DNA from: Heterocephalus glaber
Lineage: Eukaryota > Chordata > Mammalia > Rodentia > Bathyergidae
Assembly (NCBI RefSeq): GCF_000247695.1
Contig: NW_004624732.1
Span: forward strand, 24,136,636-24,200,635
Length of the DNA: 64,000 bases
Direction of reading: 5' to 3'
The notes under the pieces are model-generated. The model was not told the origin of the DNA. It ran no database searches and saw only the letters and a list, made by a program, of their open reading frames with translations. Every line of letters begins with the position of its first letter. Position 1 is the stretch's first letter. The translations under genes were made by a program, and so were the position numbers. This document shows, in pieces, positions 23,911 through 37,479 of this stretch.

Positions 23911-24582
23911 CGTTCACATACACTTGGGCAATCTGTTGGTCCAAAACCATGCTCCAACTCTAACAACTGGTAGAAATGCCAAATCTACCAAACCTGGAAT
24001 TACAATGTGCTTCCGAACCATCCCAGTATATTGTGATTTTTTCCTCTCTGGCAAGGGACCTCAGCAACCTCAAGACTTAAGCTCAATGAAGAATCCAGGA
24101 AGTCCAGAATTCCTTTTTTTCTGGCAGGTGGCAGAATGAGAAGCCCATCTTCCCAGAGCAGAATCTATAGTACTCCTTTCAGATTCAAACCCAAATGAAG
24201 CTCCTTACCCACTCTCCACATGTACTTGAAAGCCCTTGGCCAAAGTAATCCCTCATTAGCCAAATGACAGAGGGAAGAAGCCAGAACAGAGTGGTCCCAT
24301 AAACACCAAAGGCTGGCATGCGCTGTGTAAATGAGTTTTTCATTCCTTTCTTTCCTTTCTGATTGAGACTATTTTTAGTGTTCTAAAAAATAGTCCCATG
24401 AGACCAGAGAGGATGCCCATAAACCCTCTCTTAAAATATCTGTAGTCTGAACCAGCCACTAGCAAAAACCCTTCAGGCTGATTTAACACTATTTTTTGAA
24501 AAGGATGAAATGGATGGGAGGATGGAATTGCTGCACTCCAGGGAAGTGAGGACCCCTCTGGGCCTGCTCTGTGCCAGGGGCC

Positions 24583-27014
24583 TTAGGTCATCATATTCAG
24601 GAACTTGTTTTCTTCGGCTAGGCTGGTGAGCATGGAGCTCATGTCCCCAACTGCCATGTTGCTGATGCCAGTGGGGATGGAGGGCAGGGTCAGGGAATTC
24701 CGGGGGGTGGTGAGGCGAGAGGAGCTCTGGGAGAGGTTGTGGAGGAGGCTGGGGCTCAGCGCACCAGAGAACAGGCTCGAGTGGTCACCATCATCCATGA
24801 TGGCATCAAAGTCAATCTGGGGGGCCTCCAGGAGCTGGGAGTCCACAGTGCTGGATACTTGGTTGGCCCCCGGTGAGGGCAAGGGTGGGGGCTGGATGCT
24901 GTCTGGGCAGGCCTGTGGCTGTGGTGGCTGGGGCCGCACAGCTGGGCAACCTCCATGGCCTTCGAGGCTACCATTCTGCTCATACATGTGGATCTGGCCA
25001 TAGTAGTAGAGCATGCTGTGGTCCTGTGTCCCCCCTGCATCCTGCAGGACCAGCTGAGGAGGCATCGACCTGATAGTGCCCACTGCTCCCTTGGTCACAA
25101 CCTCTGCTGTCTCCTGGCTAACTGACATGGCAGCCATGGTCTGGCCAGTGGCCCGGGCATAGGCCAACTGCTGCTGCCCAGCACGTACCCCACGGTGGCG
25201 GCCAGCAGGGCTGGGCTCAAGGGGTGGCCGGGGTTGCACTAAGCCAAAGCTGGATTCACCCGGCCCCAAGGAGCCCTGCTGGGGTTCCATGAAGCCAGGC
25301 TGATGGGCAGGCAGGAGGCTGGGTGCCTGGCGGTAGCCTTCCTGATTCAGGGGGCCTGCCAAGTGATGGCTCTGCTGTGGGTAGCCCTGGGCTGGATGTG
25401 GTGGTGGCATTCCCAGTTCCCTGTGGTGGCTGCCCACCAAGGTGGGGTCAGAGGCAATTTCCATCTGCTGAGGGAGCCCCAGGACACCTGGCTTGGCTGC
25501 CAGACCGCTGCAGGAAGTGGGGAACTGGTTCAGGGCCCCATTGAGGCTGCTGGGGCTCAGCTGTGGGTGGGCAGGGCCATAGTTGCCCTGGGGGCTCCCA
25601 GCTGCAGTCATGCTGACACACTGGCCACCTGTGGCTGCCTGTCGAAGCTGCTGCATGTAGTTGCCCCTGGGTGCAGAGGGGGCTCCGTTGCGGGGCTGTG
25701 TGCCATCCAGAGCCCCCGAGCTTGGCTGCAGGTTCTGTGGACTATAGCCAGGGTACTGGACAAAGGCTGGCTTCTGCTGCACCATGGCCAGGTTGCCCTG
25801 GGGGAAGGGTGGCGGTTTCACCTGGCTGGGCAGGGCATCCACGGTGCCAGAGCTCACCTCATTCCACTGCACCGGCATGTTATTTTTGTTCAGACTGGAG
25901 GGTGCCCCATACCCCAGCTGGCAGCCTCCCATCCCAGGGGCGGGGGGTCCCACATTAGAGTCTGCAGTCACTACCCTGCGATGGCCGTGCAGTCCGGGGC
26001 TGGGCAGCTTGGAGTTCTCAGGGAAACCGGTACTCTCCGTGGGATACACCTGCCTTGTGCTCTCATCCAGTGCACCACCAGTGTGCGCCTTGATGTACTG
26101 CACCACATCATCTGGCAGCACCAGCTCGTCCTCTGGCAGCCCCAGGTCGGGCTCGGGCCCTGTACAGGTCACCCCTGAGGCCATAGCCTCCATCACCGCA
26201 TTCTCGCTAATGCTGGGAGGCCTTGGGGAGTAGGCACTACGGGCCAGGCTGCCCTCGGTGCTCAGGTGGCTCTGCAGGCGAAGGCCACGCCTCTCCGTGC
26301 AGGGCAGCAGCTGGCCAGGGTTCATGTTGTGAGCGCTATGGAAGCGCTGCACGCGAGGCAGAGTCAAGGCATCGGGTCGCCTCACAGGGTCACTGGCCCG
26401 CCGCGCTCCTCCCGGCGCCTCGTGGGGGAAGGCGGGCGCAGCACCCAGGGGGCCGTGGGCGTGGCTATAGGCAGGTCCGTCACTGCCACGCCGCGGCCCC
26501 AGTGGGTGTGGGCAGGAGCCAGGCAGCGCGCGCTCAGGTGCATCCAGCAGCGACAGCCTGGTCCGCAGGCTCATGCGCTCCAGGCCAGGCAGTGGCGTGG
26601 GAGGCGGGCCGCCTGTGGCTGCGGCGTACTTGGCTCGAAGACTATACTGCTGCGCGGGAGTGAGATTGAGCAGCCCGGAGCCGCCTCCACTGCACTGGCT
26701 GGCGTCACTGGAGCGCCGCGATGCGTCTGTGGAGATGGGGTCATAGGAGTCCGCGGAGCTGGCATTGTGTGGGCGGCTGGCGCCCAAGGGCGAGGCCTCG
26801 CTGGAGCGGCGACTGGAGAAGTAGGGGGAGATGCCGGAGGAGCGGCGGCTCACGGTGTAGGCAGAGCTGACCGTGCTGGTGGAGCTGTCGCGGCGCTCCT
26901 GCAGCTGGCTCAGCATGGTGACCTCGCTAGCAGACAGCTCGGACAGCCGCGGGTTGGGCAGCAGCCCTGCTGGCCCGCCGCCCCCAGGACCACTGAAGTT
27001 TTCCAGGATGGAGC
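24583..27014 (-). CDS. GLI2: GLI2 terminal coding exon (exon 14): PKA/degron cluster and activation domain
   Basis: The exon starts after an acceptor (…TTTCTGCAG at 27,015) and its first two bases complete a split Gly codon. It then encodes 809 residues, beginning SILENFSG, and ends with TAA at 24,583-24,585. In order it shows: a Ser-rich block with repeated RRxS sites (RRDSS, SRRSSG, SRRSSEAS, SRRSSDAS), which in GLI2/GLI3 are PKA sites priming CK1/GSK3; the DSYDPIS segment near 26,711-26,757, corresponding to the beta-TrCP degron region; further RRGSD and RRASD sites; a long Pro/Gln/Ser-rich activation region; and the acidic FDAIMDDGD motif near 24,775-24,822, a known TAF9-contacting activation motif in GLI proteins. 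The N-terminal third is CpG- and GC-rich. From memory, the activation region is several residues shorter than human GLI2 in at least two places. The frame is open throughout, so I see no sign of a pseudogene. Confidence 0.97.
26150..27010 (-). other. CpG-rich block inside the GLI2 terminal exon
   Basis: This part of exon 14 has many CpG dinucleotides (for example around 26,395-26,420, 26,480-26,540 and 26,695-26,760), while flanking introns are CpG-poor. It coincides with the conserved phosphorylation-cluster coding region. It could be an intragenic CpG island or simply Arg/Ala/Ser codon usage. Confidence 0.5.
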
Positions 27015-28334
27015 CTGCAGAAAAGCAGAAGGGTCAGCTATGGGGACATGGGGCCCTGCTATGCCTGCTCTGATGGTGCTGAGGCAGTCTGCTGAGCCCT
27101 GAGGCCTGGAACTGGCCGGCACACAATGAACACTCAGTAGATGATTTGTGGATGGAAGATGGGAGGGGAAGAACAAGTGAACAATCATTGCCAAGGGGGA
27201 AAGTGTGAGCAGGAGCCAGGAGGCCTGGTCCCAGTCTCAGGCCCATTGCTGCCTCGCCCCTTCATGTCTCCAGGGGTAGTGTAGGTACAGTGTGCCTCTC
27301 CATAGGGCTGGGTGAGTGACAGGAGGGATAAGGAGCCCAGGTGAGCCCAGCCCAGTCTCCTGTACCTGCCCAGTCCATGGCGGGGTTGCCAACGGGGCAC
27401 CCCTGGGATGGAGTTTAGTAGCAGGCTGTGGGATGAAGGAATGGCCTCAGGAGCCAGAAGAGAAGAAGGGAGCCCAGGTTGATCTCAGAGGGAGGTCAGG
27501 ACCTCCTCCAGGCCTTTTGTGGTGCCCTGAGTTGGGCTGAAACAGTGGGCCTTTACACTCTTGCGGACCAATGGCCTCCTGGAAAGGGGTGACTTTGGTC
27601 AAGGCAGCTATCTGCAACCCAGAGATCCCTTAGGGGGCTGAGTACAAGGCCATCTGCCAACAGGCAGGGCAATACATTTTCCTTTCAAGGAAGAACTGGG
27701 TGGTTCATCAGTGTCTAGCACAATGGGCTGTCAGTCCTGTGAGGACAGCCTGGGTGCTGAAGGCTTGGTAGCCAGCACACTTCTAGGCACACACTCAGCA
27801 CCCAAGAGATGTTTGCTGAAAACACCATCCATCTGAAGCTGTTGGCTAAACACAGGGCTACCTCCTCCGTGATACCCCCCCCGCCCCGCCCCGGCTCAGC
27901 TGGACAAGCTTCCTCCTTGCTCTGCACAGCTCTACCCTTAGCTCTGTCATTGGTGTTGCCTTGCTTGTTCTGGAGCACAGTGGGAACCTGGTGCTTCGGC
28001 TTTCTGACCATGGACTCAATTGGGATTGGGACTCAGCTGCTGCTTTCCTTCCTAGGGCCTTTGCCATTAGGCAAATGAACAAATGACCAGACAAGGAAGA
28101 GGTGACGGGAAAGGGGCCTGCCTGCTTTTAGGGGGTGACAGGGATGCAGCACTATGCAGGTGAGAGAACATGGGCATTGGGGTCACGTAGCTCTGTCTTA
28201 CCCTTGCCCTTGACTTGGGTGGAGCATTTTTACCCCTCTGATGCAGTTTCCTTAATGGGCAGCTAGGAAGTGGGCCTAGCTGGTGTAGCCCCAGGCTCTC
28301 TCCTGCCCCCCTGCAACTCCCTGCCTCCACTCAC
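27015..28334 (-). other. GLI2 intron 13
   Basis: The intron has no recognised transposon. A C/G-rich run (CCCCCCCCGCCCCGCCCCGG) lies near 27,876. ORFs here lack conserved motifs. Confidence 0.85.
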
Positions 28335-28671
28335 CACTTGCTGGGAGGGGAGGCAGCTTGGTGTTCCGGGTGTGTGGGGCCGGGCCAGCCCAGGAGCAGG
28401 AATCCTTGAGTGACTTAAGCTTTTCCCGCTTCAGCTGCTCAAACCGGTGCATGGAGCTCACGTGTTTTCGCAGCTGCAGGCCACCAGCGGAGGGGGCAGC
28501 CAGGGCTGGGGCGTCGGCCCCCGGAGTTGTGTCATCCAGTGCTGTCAGGTCTCCCAGGCTCCCGGGCCCCGTCCCCGGCATCTCCACGCCGCTGTCATTG
28601 TTGGGGGCGCTGCCCAGGGGAGAGGGCTCGCTGCTGCAGGATGATTGGGCCCCAGGGCTGGACTGACACAG
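28335..28671 (-). CDS. GLI2: GLI2 exon 13 (linker after the zinc fingers)
   Basis: The exon of 337 bases is bounded by an acceptor (…TTCCTGCAG) at 28,672 and a GTGAGTGG donor at 28,334. It encodes 112 residues starting LCQSSPGAQSS and ending PPLPAS, plus one base of a split Gly codon. The sequence is rich in Ser, Pro and acidic residues (NNDSGVEMPG, LTALDDT). It contains a basic helix-like stretch with HRFEQLKREKLKSLKDS. This region lies between the DNA-binding domain and the phosphorylation cluster, where partial proteolytic processing of GLI2/GLI3 is set. It closely matches the corresponding part of known mammalian GLI2. The ends are fixed by the splice sites and by frame agreement with exons 12 and 14. 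Confidence 0.96.
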
Positions 28672-30100
28672 CTGCAGGAACAGGTGGAAGGTAGAAGCCC
28701 AGGGATGTGAGCACGCACCTAGCCCTGTGCCAGCCTGCACGTACACTATACTCTCGCACACTCAGGAAGGGGGTCTGGGGGAGGAAAGATGCTGCCCCTA
28801 AGAGGAGCGTGCAAACCATCACTTGCCTTTCTGCATGCGATGGTCAAGTCTCTTCCCTATTCTCAATCTTCACCTTCCCGACCATGAGATAGACCTGGAC
28901 TACTTACCATGCACCTGGTGTACAGAAGGTATCCAGTATGGTGTGACAGAAGGCAGTGAAGCCTTTCCAGCCCCAGCAAGGTGTGCACAATGAAGTGAGG
29001 AGCAATGAAAGCCAGTGACTTGGTGCCTTCTGCCAGGTGGGACTCTCTCAACAGGCCAGACATAGGTGGTTAGAAAAGGTGACTAGGGATGGGGAGCTGT
29101 GGGATGCAGCCCTTGCCTGAATGGTCACCTCAAACCAGCCCTCCCTGTAGGGTGGGGTGGAGTGGGGCATGGTGCATGTGTATTGTCTGGAAGCCACCGA
29201 ACTCAGGCTACAAATACTGCGCCAAGGCAGCTGGGTGCAGAGGAGGCTCGCAACACCCGTGGGCTCATTTCTGGGCCACATGCCTCCCAATCTAAGTCCT
29301 CTCTTTGAGAAGCTGCAATGCTCTCTCCTGCCCGGGGCACAAACTCCAGGTGAGCAGGAACCTTTGAAGTCTTGTCTTCAGTACCTCTGCTTGGTCTTCA
29401 AGACCAAGGTCCCCAGTACCTCTGCAGGTCAGCCGACTCCACCTCTCCTCCTCGCTGGCCCTCCTGTAGCTTAGTCCCACAGCTCCCCACACCTGCCAGC
29501 CCCCTCCTGCCATCCACTTTTGCTTACTCTGAAGCCTTGCTTACCCTGCCGTCTGCCTCTCCAAACCCGTGGTCCTCAGCCCAGGAGCCCTAGACTGACA
29601 GGTCACTCTCACCTGGGCAGTGACAGGGACATCCCAGCCCACCCTCCCTCAGTCCAGCCCGCCCCACCCCTCAGCCAGTTCCTCTGCTCACCTCAGTACC
29701 GTCTATCCTTAGGGGAGGTACAGTTGGGAAAAAAGATGTGGAGACAAAGAACAAGTGGTTAGAACAAAAAGAGCAGAGACCAGAGGGGGAGGACACAGAA
29801 TAGGACAGAGGCCTGGCAGTGGTATTTGGGTGCTGCTTAGAGAGGTGGACACCAGGGACCACTCCCACCCCACACAGTCCAACACGGGGTCAGGCTGCCA
29901 CAGCTGCCCAGCAGGAGCCTGCGCATGACTGATGCCATGTGAGACCCAAAGAGGTAAAGGGAGAAAAGCTGAGTTGGAAACGGGAGGGACACCAGCTTGC
30001 CTTAGGAGGGGGTACCCTACTATAGAGACCACTGCTGGGGCTGAGGTTCCGAGGCCTTTGGCAGTGCACTCTGCCAGCTGGGCCGCCCAGCTCTGCTTAC
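28672..30100 (-). other. GLI2 intron 12
   Basis: The intron is bounded by GTAAGC and TTCCTGCAG in the gene sense. I see no exon, RNA gene or classified repeat in it. Confidence 0.85.
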
Positions 30101-30382
30101 CCCGGAGCCCTCAGTCTTGATGGCTTTGATGTGCAGGCAGTCCTCCACGGCCTGGTTGGTGCTGCTGGCCTCAGCGCTGTCCTCAGATCCCTGGCCGAGA
30201 GGCTCAATGCTGGCCTCACTGTCTCCATTCTCCTTGAGCAGCGGGGCTCGGAGGTGTACATCATTGCGCTGCTTCTTGGTGACATGCGCATCTGGGCCAT
30301 GGACCGTTTTCACATGCTTCCGGAGTGAGCTGGGGTCTGTATACCGCTTTGTGCAACCTGGGATCTTGCAGATGTAAGGTTT
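30101..30382 (-). CDS. GLI2: GLI2 exon 12 (zinc finger 5, nuclear localisation region)
   Basis: The exon has 282 bases (94 codons, phase 0 at both ends), with acceptor TTCCCAG at 30,383 and donor GTAAGC at 30,100. It opens with [16 protein letters not shown], the start of zinc finger 5, followed by the recognition helix [11 protein letters not shown]. Fingers 4 and 5 make most of the base contacts in GLI-DNA complexes. The fifth finger is followed by a basic KKQRND stretch, part of the nuclear localisation region. The last residues contain IKTE, a canonical psi-K-x-E SUMO motif. The middle acidic segment ([22 protein letters not shown]) is the most variable part. Confidence 0.96.
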
Positions 30383-32338
<1,956 letters not shown>

Positions 32339-34156
32339 CTAGAAGAAGGTAGATGGGTCGGTCGGGGCACACCAGATCCAATGCAGGCAAGCTGACACTG
32401 GGTGCCAGCTCACCTCCTCCTCATGCTCCCCTCTGGGCTCCACCCCATTCATTGTTGCTTCTAGAACCGTGAAGCTTAGCTGTAACAATTGCTTTCCTTT
32501 CCAGGGAACTTGGAAAGGGTGAGAAGTGCACAAACGAACTCAGAATGCATCAGAGACCTCAATGGAAGAGCTATGAACTGTAAGTGTATATATTCATATT
32601 TATATAAATAAAGTTACATGTTTATAAGCTATAAAACTCTTATAAGAAAGCAAAGTGGTAAATCTTTGTGACCTTGGATTAGGATATGGCTTCTTAGCTA
32701 CAAGAAAAAAAGCACAAGCAATAAAACATTGGATTTTGCCAAATTTCAATTTCTGTGCTTCAAAGGAAATTATCAAGGAAATGAAGACAACCTATAAAAT
32801 GGGAGAAATGTTTGCAAATCACATATCTGATAACAATGCAACACTTAGATACATAAAGATTCTTACAACTTAACAAAAACAAAAAAGTAAGGTTGGTAAA
32901 AAACGGGCAAAAGCTTTTTGAATAGACAGTTCTCCAGAGAGGATAAACAAAAGGCCCTTAAGCACTTGCAATATCATTAGCTATTAGGGAAATGCTAATC
33001 AGAACCACAGTGAGACACCCCTTCATACTCACTAGGATGGCTACAATAAAAATGATAGGTGGCCAAGTGTTAGTGAGAATGTGGAGAACAGAACCCTTAC
33101 ACATTGCTGATGAGAATACAATGATTCAGCCTTTCTGGAAAAACAGTCTGACAAGTACTCAATTACTGTATAAACAGGCAATTCTATTCCTAGGTGTACC
33201 TACCTAAGAGCATTGAGAACTTGTGTCCACACAAAAACATGCACACGAATGCTCACAACAGCGTTATTTATAATAGCTCCAAAGTGGAAACAATGCAGAG
33301 TACCCACTGACAAATGGATAAGGAAACATATCTAAACACCTCATGGAATATTACACACCAAAAATAACTCATCTACTGTTTTGTGCTGCAATATGGATGA
33401 ACCCTGAAAAAATGTGAAGCAAAAGAAGCCAGACACAAATACTACTTATTGCAGATTCCATTTTTATGAAATGTTCAGAATAGGCTAATCGTTGAAAGAA
33501 TGCAGATCACAAGTTTTCCCGGGCTGGAAGAAGGAGAGAATGGGGAATGACTGCTGATGTATACAGGGTTTCTTTTCAAGGTTATGGAAAAAGTTTTTAG
33601 ATGTGGCTAGTTGCCATGGTTGCATGACAGTCAGCATACCAAGACTACACAGTTACACATTTTTTAAAGGGTGAATTTTATGTTGTGAATTTTATCTCAA
33701 TAAAACCAACTTGTCAACAAAGGTAGTACATTTCATGGAATCTTGGATGCCATCGATTTCAAGACAACCTGATTTCAGAGATATTACAGTAAGAATGAAA
33801 TACACTTCTCACAATCTATGAAATCAAATCAGCAAGAGGAGTGCTCAGAGGTTTCAGTTGCAGCCACATCAGCGGAGCAGGGCCACCTCTGCTTTTGAAG
33901 AAGGAGTAATTTCTGTTTGCTACAAAGTGCCTCACTGATTAAAGTCACAGATCCTGTGGCTTCCATAAGAGACACTGTATAAAAAGTCTTATCTTTGCAT
34001 TCCCCTTTGTAGTTTTCCTCAAGAAAAACAGAAGCAAAGTGATTGCTTTAGCTATGAGTCACCCCGCAGGTGCTTTGGGACTGGGTCCCTCTGCCCAGAC
34101 ACAACTCTCCTGGCCTAGCGACACCGGTTTGGAGGACGCTGGGCAGGGGCACTCAC
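32339..34156 (-). other. GLI2 intron 10
   Basis: The intron separates exons 10 and 11. Most of its length (32,655-33,712) is an L1 3' end in antisense to the gene. The rest is unclassified. Confidence 0.85.
32655..33712 (+). mobile_element. L1 3' end in GLI2 intron 10, antisense to the gene
   Basis: GACCTTGGATTAGG, AAAAGCACAAGCAATAAAAC, ATTAGCTATTAGGGAAATGC, TAATAGCTCCAAAGTGG and GGAATATTACACACCAAAA follow L1 ORF2 C-terminus and 3' UTR order. It ends at TATCTCAATAAAACC with a polyadenylation signal. Frames are broken. Confidence 0.82.
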
Positions 34157-34306
34157 CGTGCACTTGTGCGGCTTCTCACCGGTGTGCCGCCGCATGTGGA
34201 CTACCAGCATGTACTGTGCTTTGAAGGGCTTCTGCTCGCGTGTGCAGGCCTGCCAGCGGCACACAAACTCCTTCTTCTCCCCATGGATGTGCTCGTTGTT
34301 AATGTG
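34157..34306 (-). CDS. GLI2: GLI2 exon 10 (end of zinc finger 1, finger 2, start of finger 3)
   Basis: The exon has 150 bases (50 codons, phase 0), with acceptor CTCGGCAG and donor GTGAGTGC. It begins [16 protein letters not shown], supplying the last His ligands of finger 1. Finger 2 follows ([18 protein letters not shown] and the HMRRH ligands), then the [10 protein letters not shown] linker into finger 3. In GLI proteins, finger 1 does not contact DNA and packs against finger 2. All expected Cys and His ligands are present. Confidence 0.96.
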
Positions 34307-37300
34307 CTGCCGAGGGACAAGCCGAGAATGTGAGTCTAGATGCCCCTCCTGCACTGCCCTGCTTGCTGTACAGAACACTCACTCCAGGGAACACCACCTA
34401 TCCTGAGCTGAGCACCTACCTGGCCCCAAGATCCCTTCCCTGTTACCTGTGACCACTCACCCCACTGGGCTTCAGCCTTGTGCAAGCGGGCTGCTGCTCA
34501 TGGTCCTCCACAGTCCACTCCTCCCCCGGCCCCAGCACAATGTGCAGAGCATTCTCCTCACTGCCCACACCCATACGTGCAGAACACTGACCCAACCTTT
34601 TCTATCTAGCCTTCAGGTTGGTTGTATAAGGTGTCTGCAAAATATGAGTTAATTTTGTGTTTAGACTTAAGCCCCACCTCCAAGATACCTCATTATATAT
34701 ATATCTGAAAATCCAAAAAACCTCTAAAATCTGAAACACTTCAGGTCCCAAGATTTTGGGTAACCTATAGTCACCTTGTATTAAAATTAACTTCACCTGT
34801 TTCTTTTTACCTTTTTAAAAATGTGCTTCTAGGAAATGTAAAATGGCATGTTTGGCTGTCACTAGTGGCTTAAAGTCTCTCCTTTCTGGATGGTGCTGCT
34901 GTGGACCTTTGCAAACTACAAAGCCCTCTGAGAACTGGGGGTCAGACACTGGTGGCACCTGGCCCCAGAAGACAAAAGCCACTCAGCCCTCAAGCCTTGT
35001 GCAACAGCCCAGCTGCCATGCATACCAGTGCCCACTGTTGCAGCAAGCAAAATGCACAGTGTTCTGAACTTCCAGAGAGACCTCAGATTAGCCTCACCTT
35101 CCATTTATAAAGCCTTCAAGTGATAAAAATGTTCCCTGACAATGCCTTTCATTTTCCCCTTATTGGTTTACTCAGCAACAAATGGTTAATGATCAGCAGG
35201 GCTTCCGGTCTCCTGTGTGCCTGCATCGTCTATCTTTCCAGGGAGTTCAGGGAGGCAGAGCAGGGCTCCTCAACTGAGCAGCCTGTTGTTTCTGGCCAGC
35301 TGGAGGGAACCATCTACAGCCACAGGGACAGTCCTGGACCAAAGGGAGAGGTCTGTGTCCTCCTCCTAGGTCAGGATCCCACTGGCCTGGTTGAGGAATT
35401 CCCTGCCTGAGTTCTGCAGCCGGCATCTGGAGTACAGAACACATCTTTTGCATCCTCACCTCTGCATTTTTGCTTAAGTCCAGTCTCAGATGGAAATGTT
35501 GTCCTTTCCTCCTTTAATCTGATCTGATCTTTGCTGAGACCCCATAGCGCCGATCACCCCTTCTCTGTCATTTACCCCAAAGAGCTGGAACAGGTTGAAA
35601 TTTATCTTTGAGTGCCAGGAGGAATTAGAGAGGTCCTGTCTCACGGTTTCGCATCAGCTGCAAAGAGTTTGCTGGGAAATTCTGGTGTCCTGGGTGAAAA
35701 TTTGGGGAGGAAGAAGCCAAACACAAAAGAAACCCGCAGTATTTGAGAGCAATTGGCAGGAGTAGAGAAAGCAGAAGGAAGTGGTGTGCTCCAAATGTCA
35801 AGTTCATAGAGCTAGGGACAAATAAACTCCTTTAGGATGGCTTCTGAGTATGAATAGGAGGGTGTGAGTGTGTGCATGTGAGGGTGAGTGTGGATGCATG
35901 AATGTGTGCGCATGTATGTTGGGAGCAGTTTGTTCTTAAATAAATTGAAATTCTTTTTGGCATGGAAAAGAGATTTACCCAGGGCTGATGTGGGGAAGAA
36001 GGGAGCTACTGAGTACAGAACACCTACTACCTGCTTCATCCTTCCCTGCTCGGAATCACTCAGACAGCTGAGGCGGAGCCAGGTGATTCACAAAAGCCTC
36101 TCCTCCCCCTGCACAAGCTACCTGGCCCCTTTGACTGCCACCATAGTGGATGTGGCGAGATAAGTTTGGAGTGGAGACCAAGAGGCAATTCCTGAAAGGC
36201 ACAAGCTCCCGAAGTCTCCTCTGATGGCCTAGACAGAGAGAACCCAGTAGTTCTAAGCAGCTCCATCCCTGATCTGGGTATAGAAACCTGTCCGTACTCA
36301 TATTCGGTGTGTATACGTGAATGGGCTCCAAAGGGGGAACTATCACCGTCCTCCATGGGAAAAACACCTTACAGGTTTCAGAGTCAGGTCTGTAATCATA
36401 CAGAAGCTGTCTGGTTTAACAAATCTCATTTCCCTGTATGTGCTGGCTACCAAGAAGCTCAGGGAAAAAGAGATGTGCATGTGGACTGTAGCTCAAAGAA
36501 GTTGGTTTTTAACACTAACTCTCCTCCTGGCTTCACTTCATTGTTTCTTTTCCCTGATTTTCTCATTTACTTATTTTCCTTTGTACTACATAAACATTTG
36601 GAAGTCTCTGCATAGAAACAGGTAACATATACAGGGTATAATTGAAAAGTACCGTGCATGTTTAAATTTTTAAAATTATTACATAGACACATTGCCATTA
36701 ATCCCCCTCAGAATATGGTGCCTCATTTTGAACATACTTATCCCATCATTCTTGACACTTTCTGAAACAGTTCTGGAGAGTCCTCCTCTGGGAGTGTCTT
36801 TAAGTGCACTGTGGTGCCTTAATGTCCTGAATAAATTCAAAACATTTACCCTTCATGATCATTTTGACTTTGGGAGAAAGTAGATGCCACGTGGTGCCAG
36901 GTCTGGTGAATAAGCTGGATGAGGACACACTGTAATGTTTCTATGAGCCTGCCTTTTCATCACATAGCACTTGGCATCAGCATTCACTGTATTTTTTATC
37001 ATAACTTGTAGAGACACTTATGAAAGAGGACTTCCAGAATTGCTTCAGAAAATGGCAAAAAGGACGGAATAAGTTTATCCAAAGTGAAGCAGAGTGTTTT
37101 GAGAGGAATTAATGGCAATGTGCCTTTTACTGTAATAATTTTTTTAAAACACTTAAATTCCCACCATTGTTTTTGATCAGCCCTTGTGAGTAATCATATC
37201 TCCTGCTTGCAGAAGATGTGGTCTAGGCTTCTCCTGGGGCCAGCTCTTCTAGGCCCTTCTTTCTGGTCAAGGCCCTGGAAGGCTCAAGTCCCTGTGTGGC

Positions 37301-37344
37301 CAGGGTTCTGCACCCCGGGGCAGGATTCTGGAATGGAGGCTTAC
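34307..37344 (-). other. GLI2 intron 9
   Basis: The intron contains a mariner derivative (36,632-37,186). A short unassigned repeat-like stretch is at about 34,620-34,790 (CTGAAACACTTCAGGTCCCA). No other exon is seen. Confidence 0.85.
36632..37186 (-). mobile_element. Mariner (TcMar) fold-back derivative, copy 2
   Basis: Both ends carry related inverted arms of about 140 bases: left AGGGTATAATTGAAAAGTAC…CACATTGCCATTAATCC, right the complement of AGGGCTGATCAAAAACAATG…CACATTGCCATTAATTCC. Between them, on the minus strand, is the C-terminal part of a mariner transposase (PAYSPDLAP-like, KMIMKGKCFEFIQDIKA). It shares its internal junction with copy 1. Confidence 0.75.
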
Positions 37345-37479
37345 GTGCACCAGTTGCTCTTGGGTGTCATACTCCTTGGTGCAGTCTTCCCAGTGGCAAT
37401 TTGTCTCGTAGATGACCACCTCGGCCTCCTGCTTACAGTCATCCTTGTCCAGGTCTTCCTTGAGGTCAGCCAGCTGCTC
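37345..37479 (-). CDS. GLI2: GLI2 exon 9 (start of DNA-binding domain, zinc finger 1)
   Basis: The exon has 135 bases (45 codons, phase 0), with acceptor TCTCCCCCAG and donor GTAAGCC. It encodes [18 protein letters not shown] followed by [18 protein letters not shown] and QEQLVH, that is, the acidic lead-in and the Cys pair of finger 1. Its start is fixed by the splice acceptor. In human GLI2 an alternative upstream acceptor adds 17 residues here. The sequence just upstream in this window does not resemble that addition, so the short form is the supported one. Confidence 0.95.

Larger units (their letters stand above)
22730..24582 (-). other. GLI2: Probable GLI2 3' UTR
   Basis: About 1.85 kb beyond the stop codon is free of recognisable transposons, becomes AT-rich toward its distal end, and contains two plausible polyadenylation signals. 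Repeat-dense sequence starts only beyond about 22,170. The total length fits the roughly 2 kb 3' UTR I recall for mammalian GLI2. The exact end is inferred. Confidence 0.55.

Noticed and set aside
25303..27102. Long plus-strand ORFs (291 and 278 codons) opposite the GLI2 terminal exon
   Set aside because: They are antisense shadows of the GC-rich coding exon. They show no recognisable domain, and the minus-strand frame is clearly GLI2.
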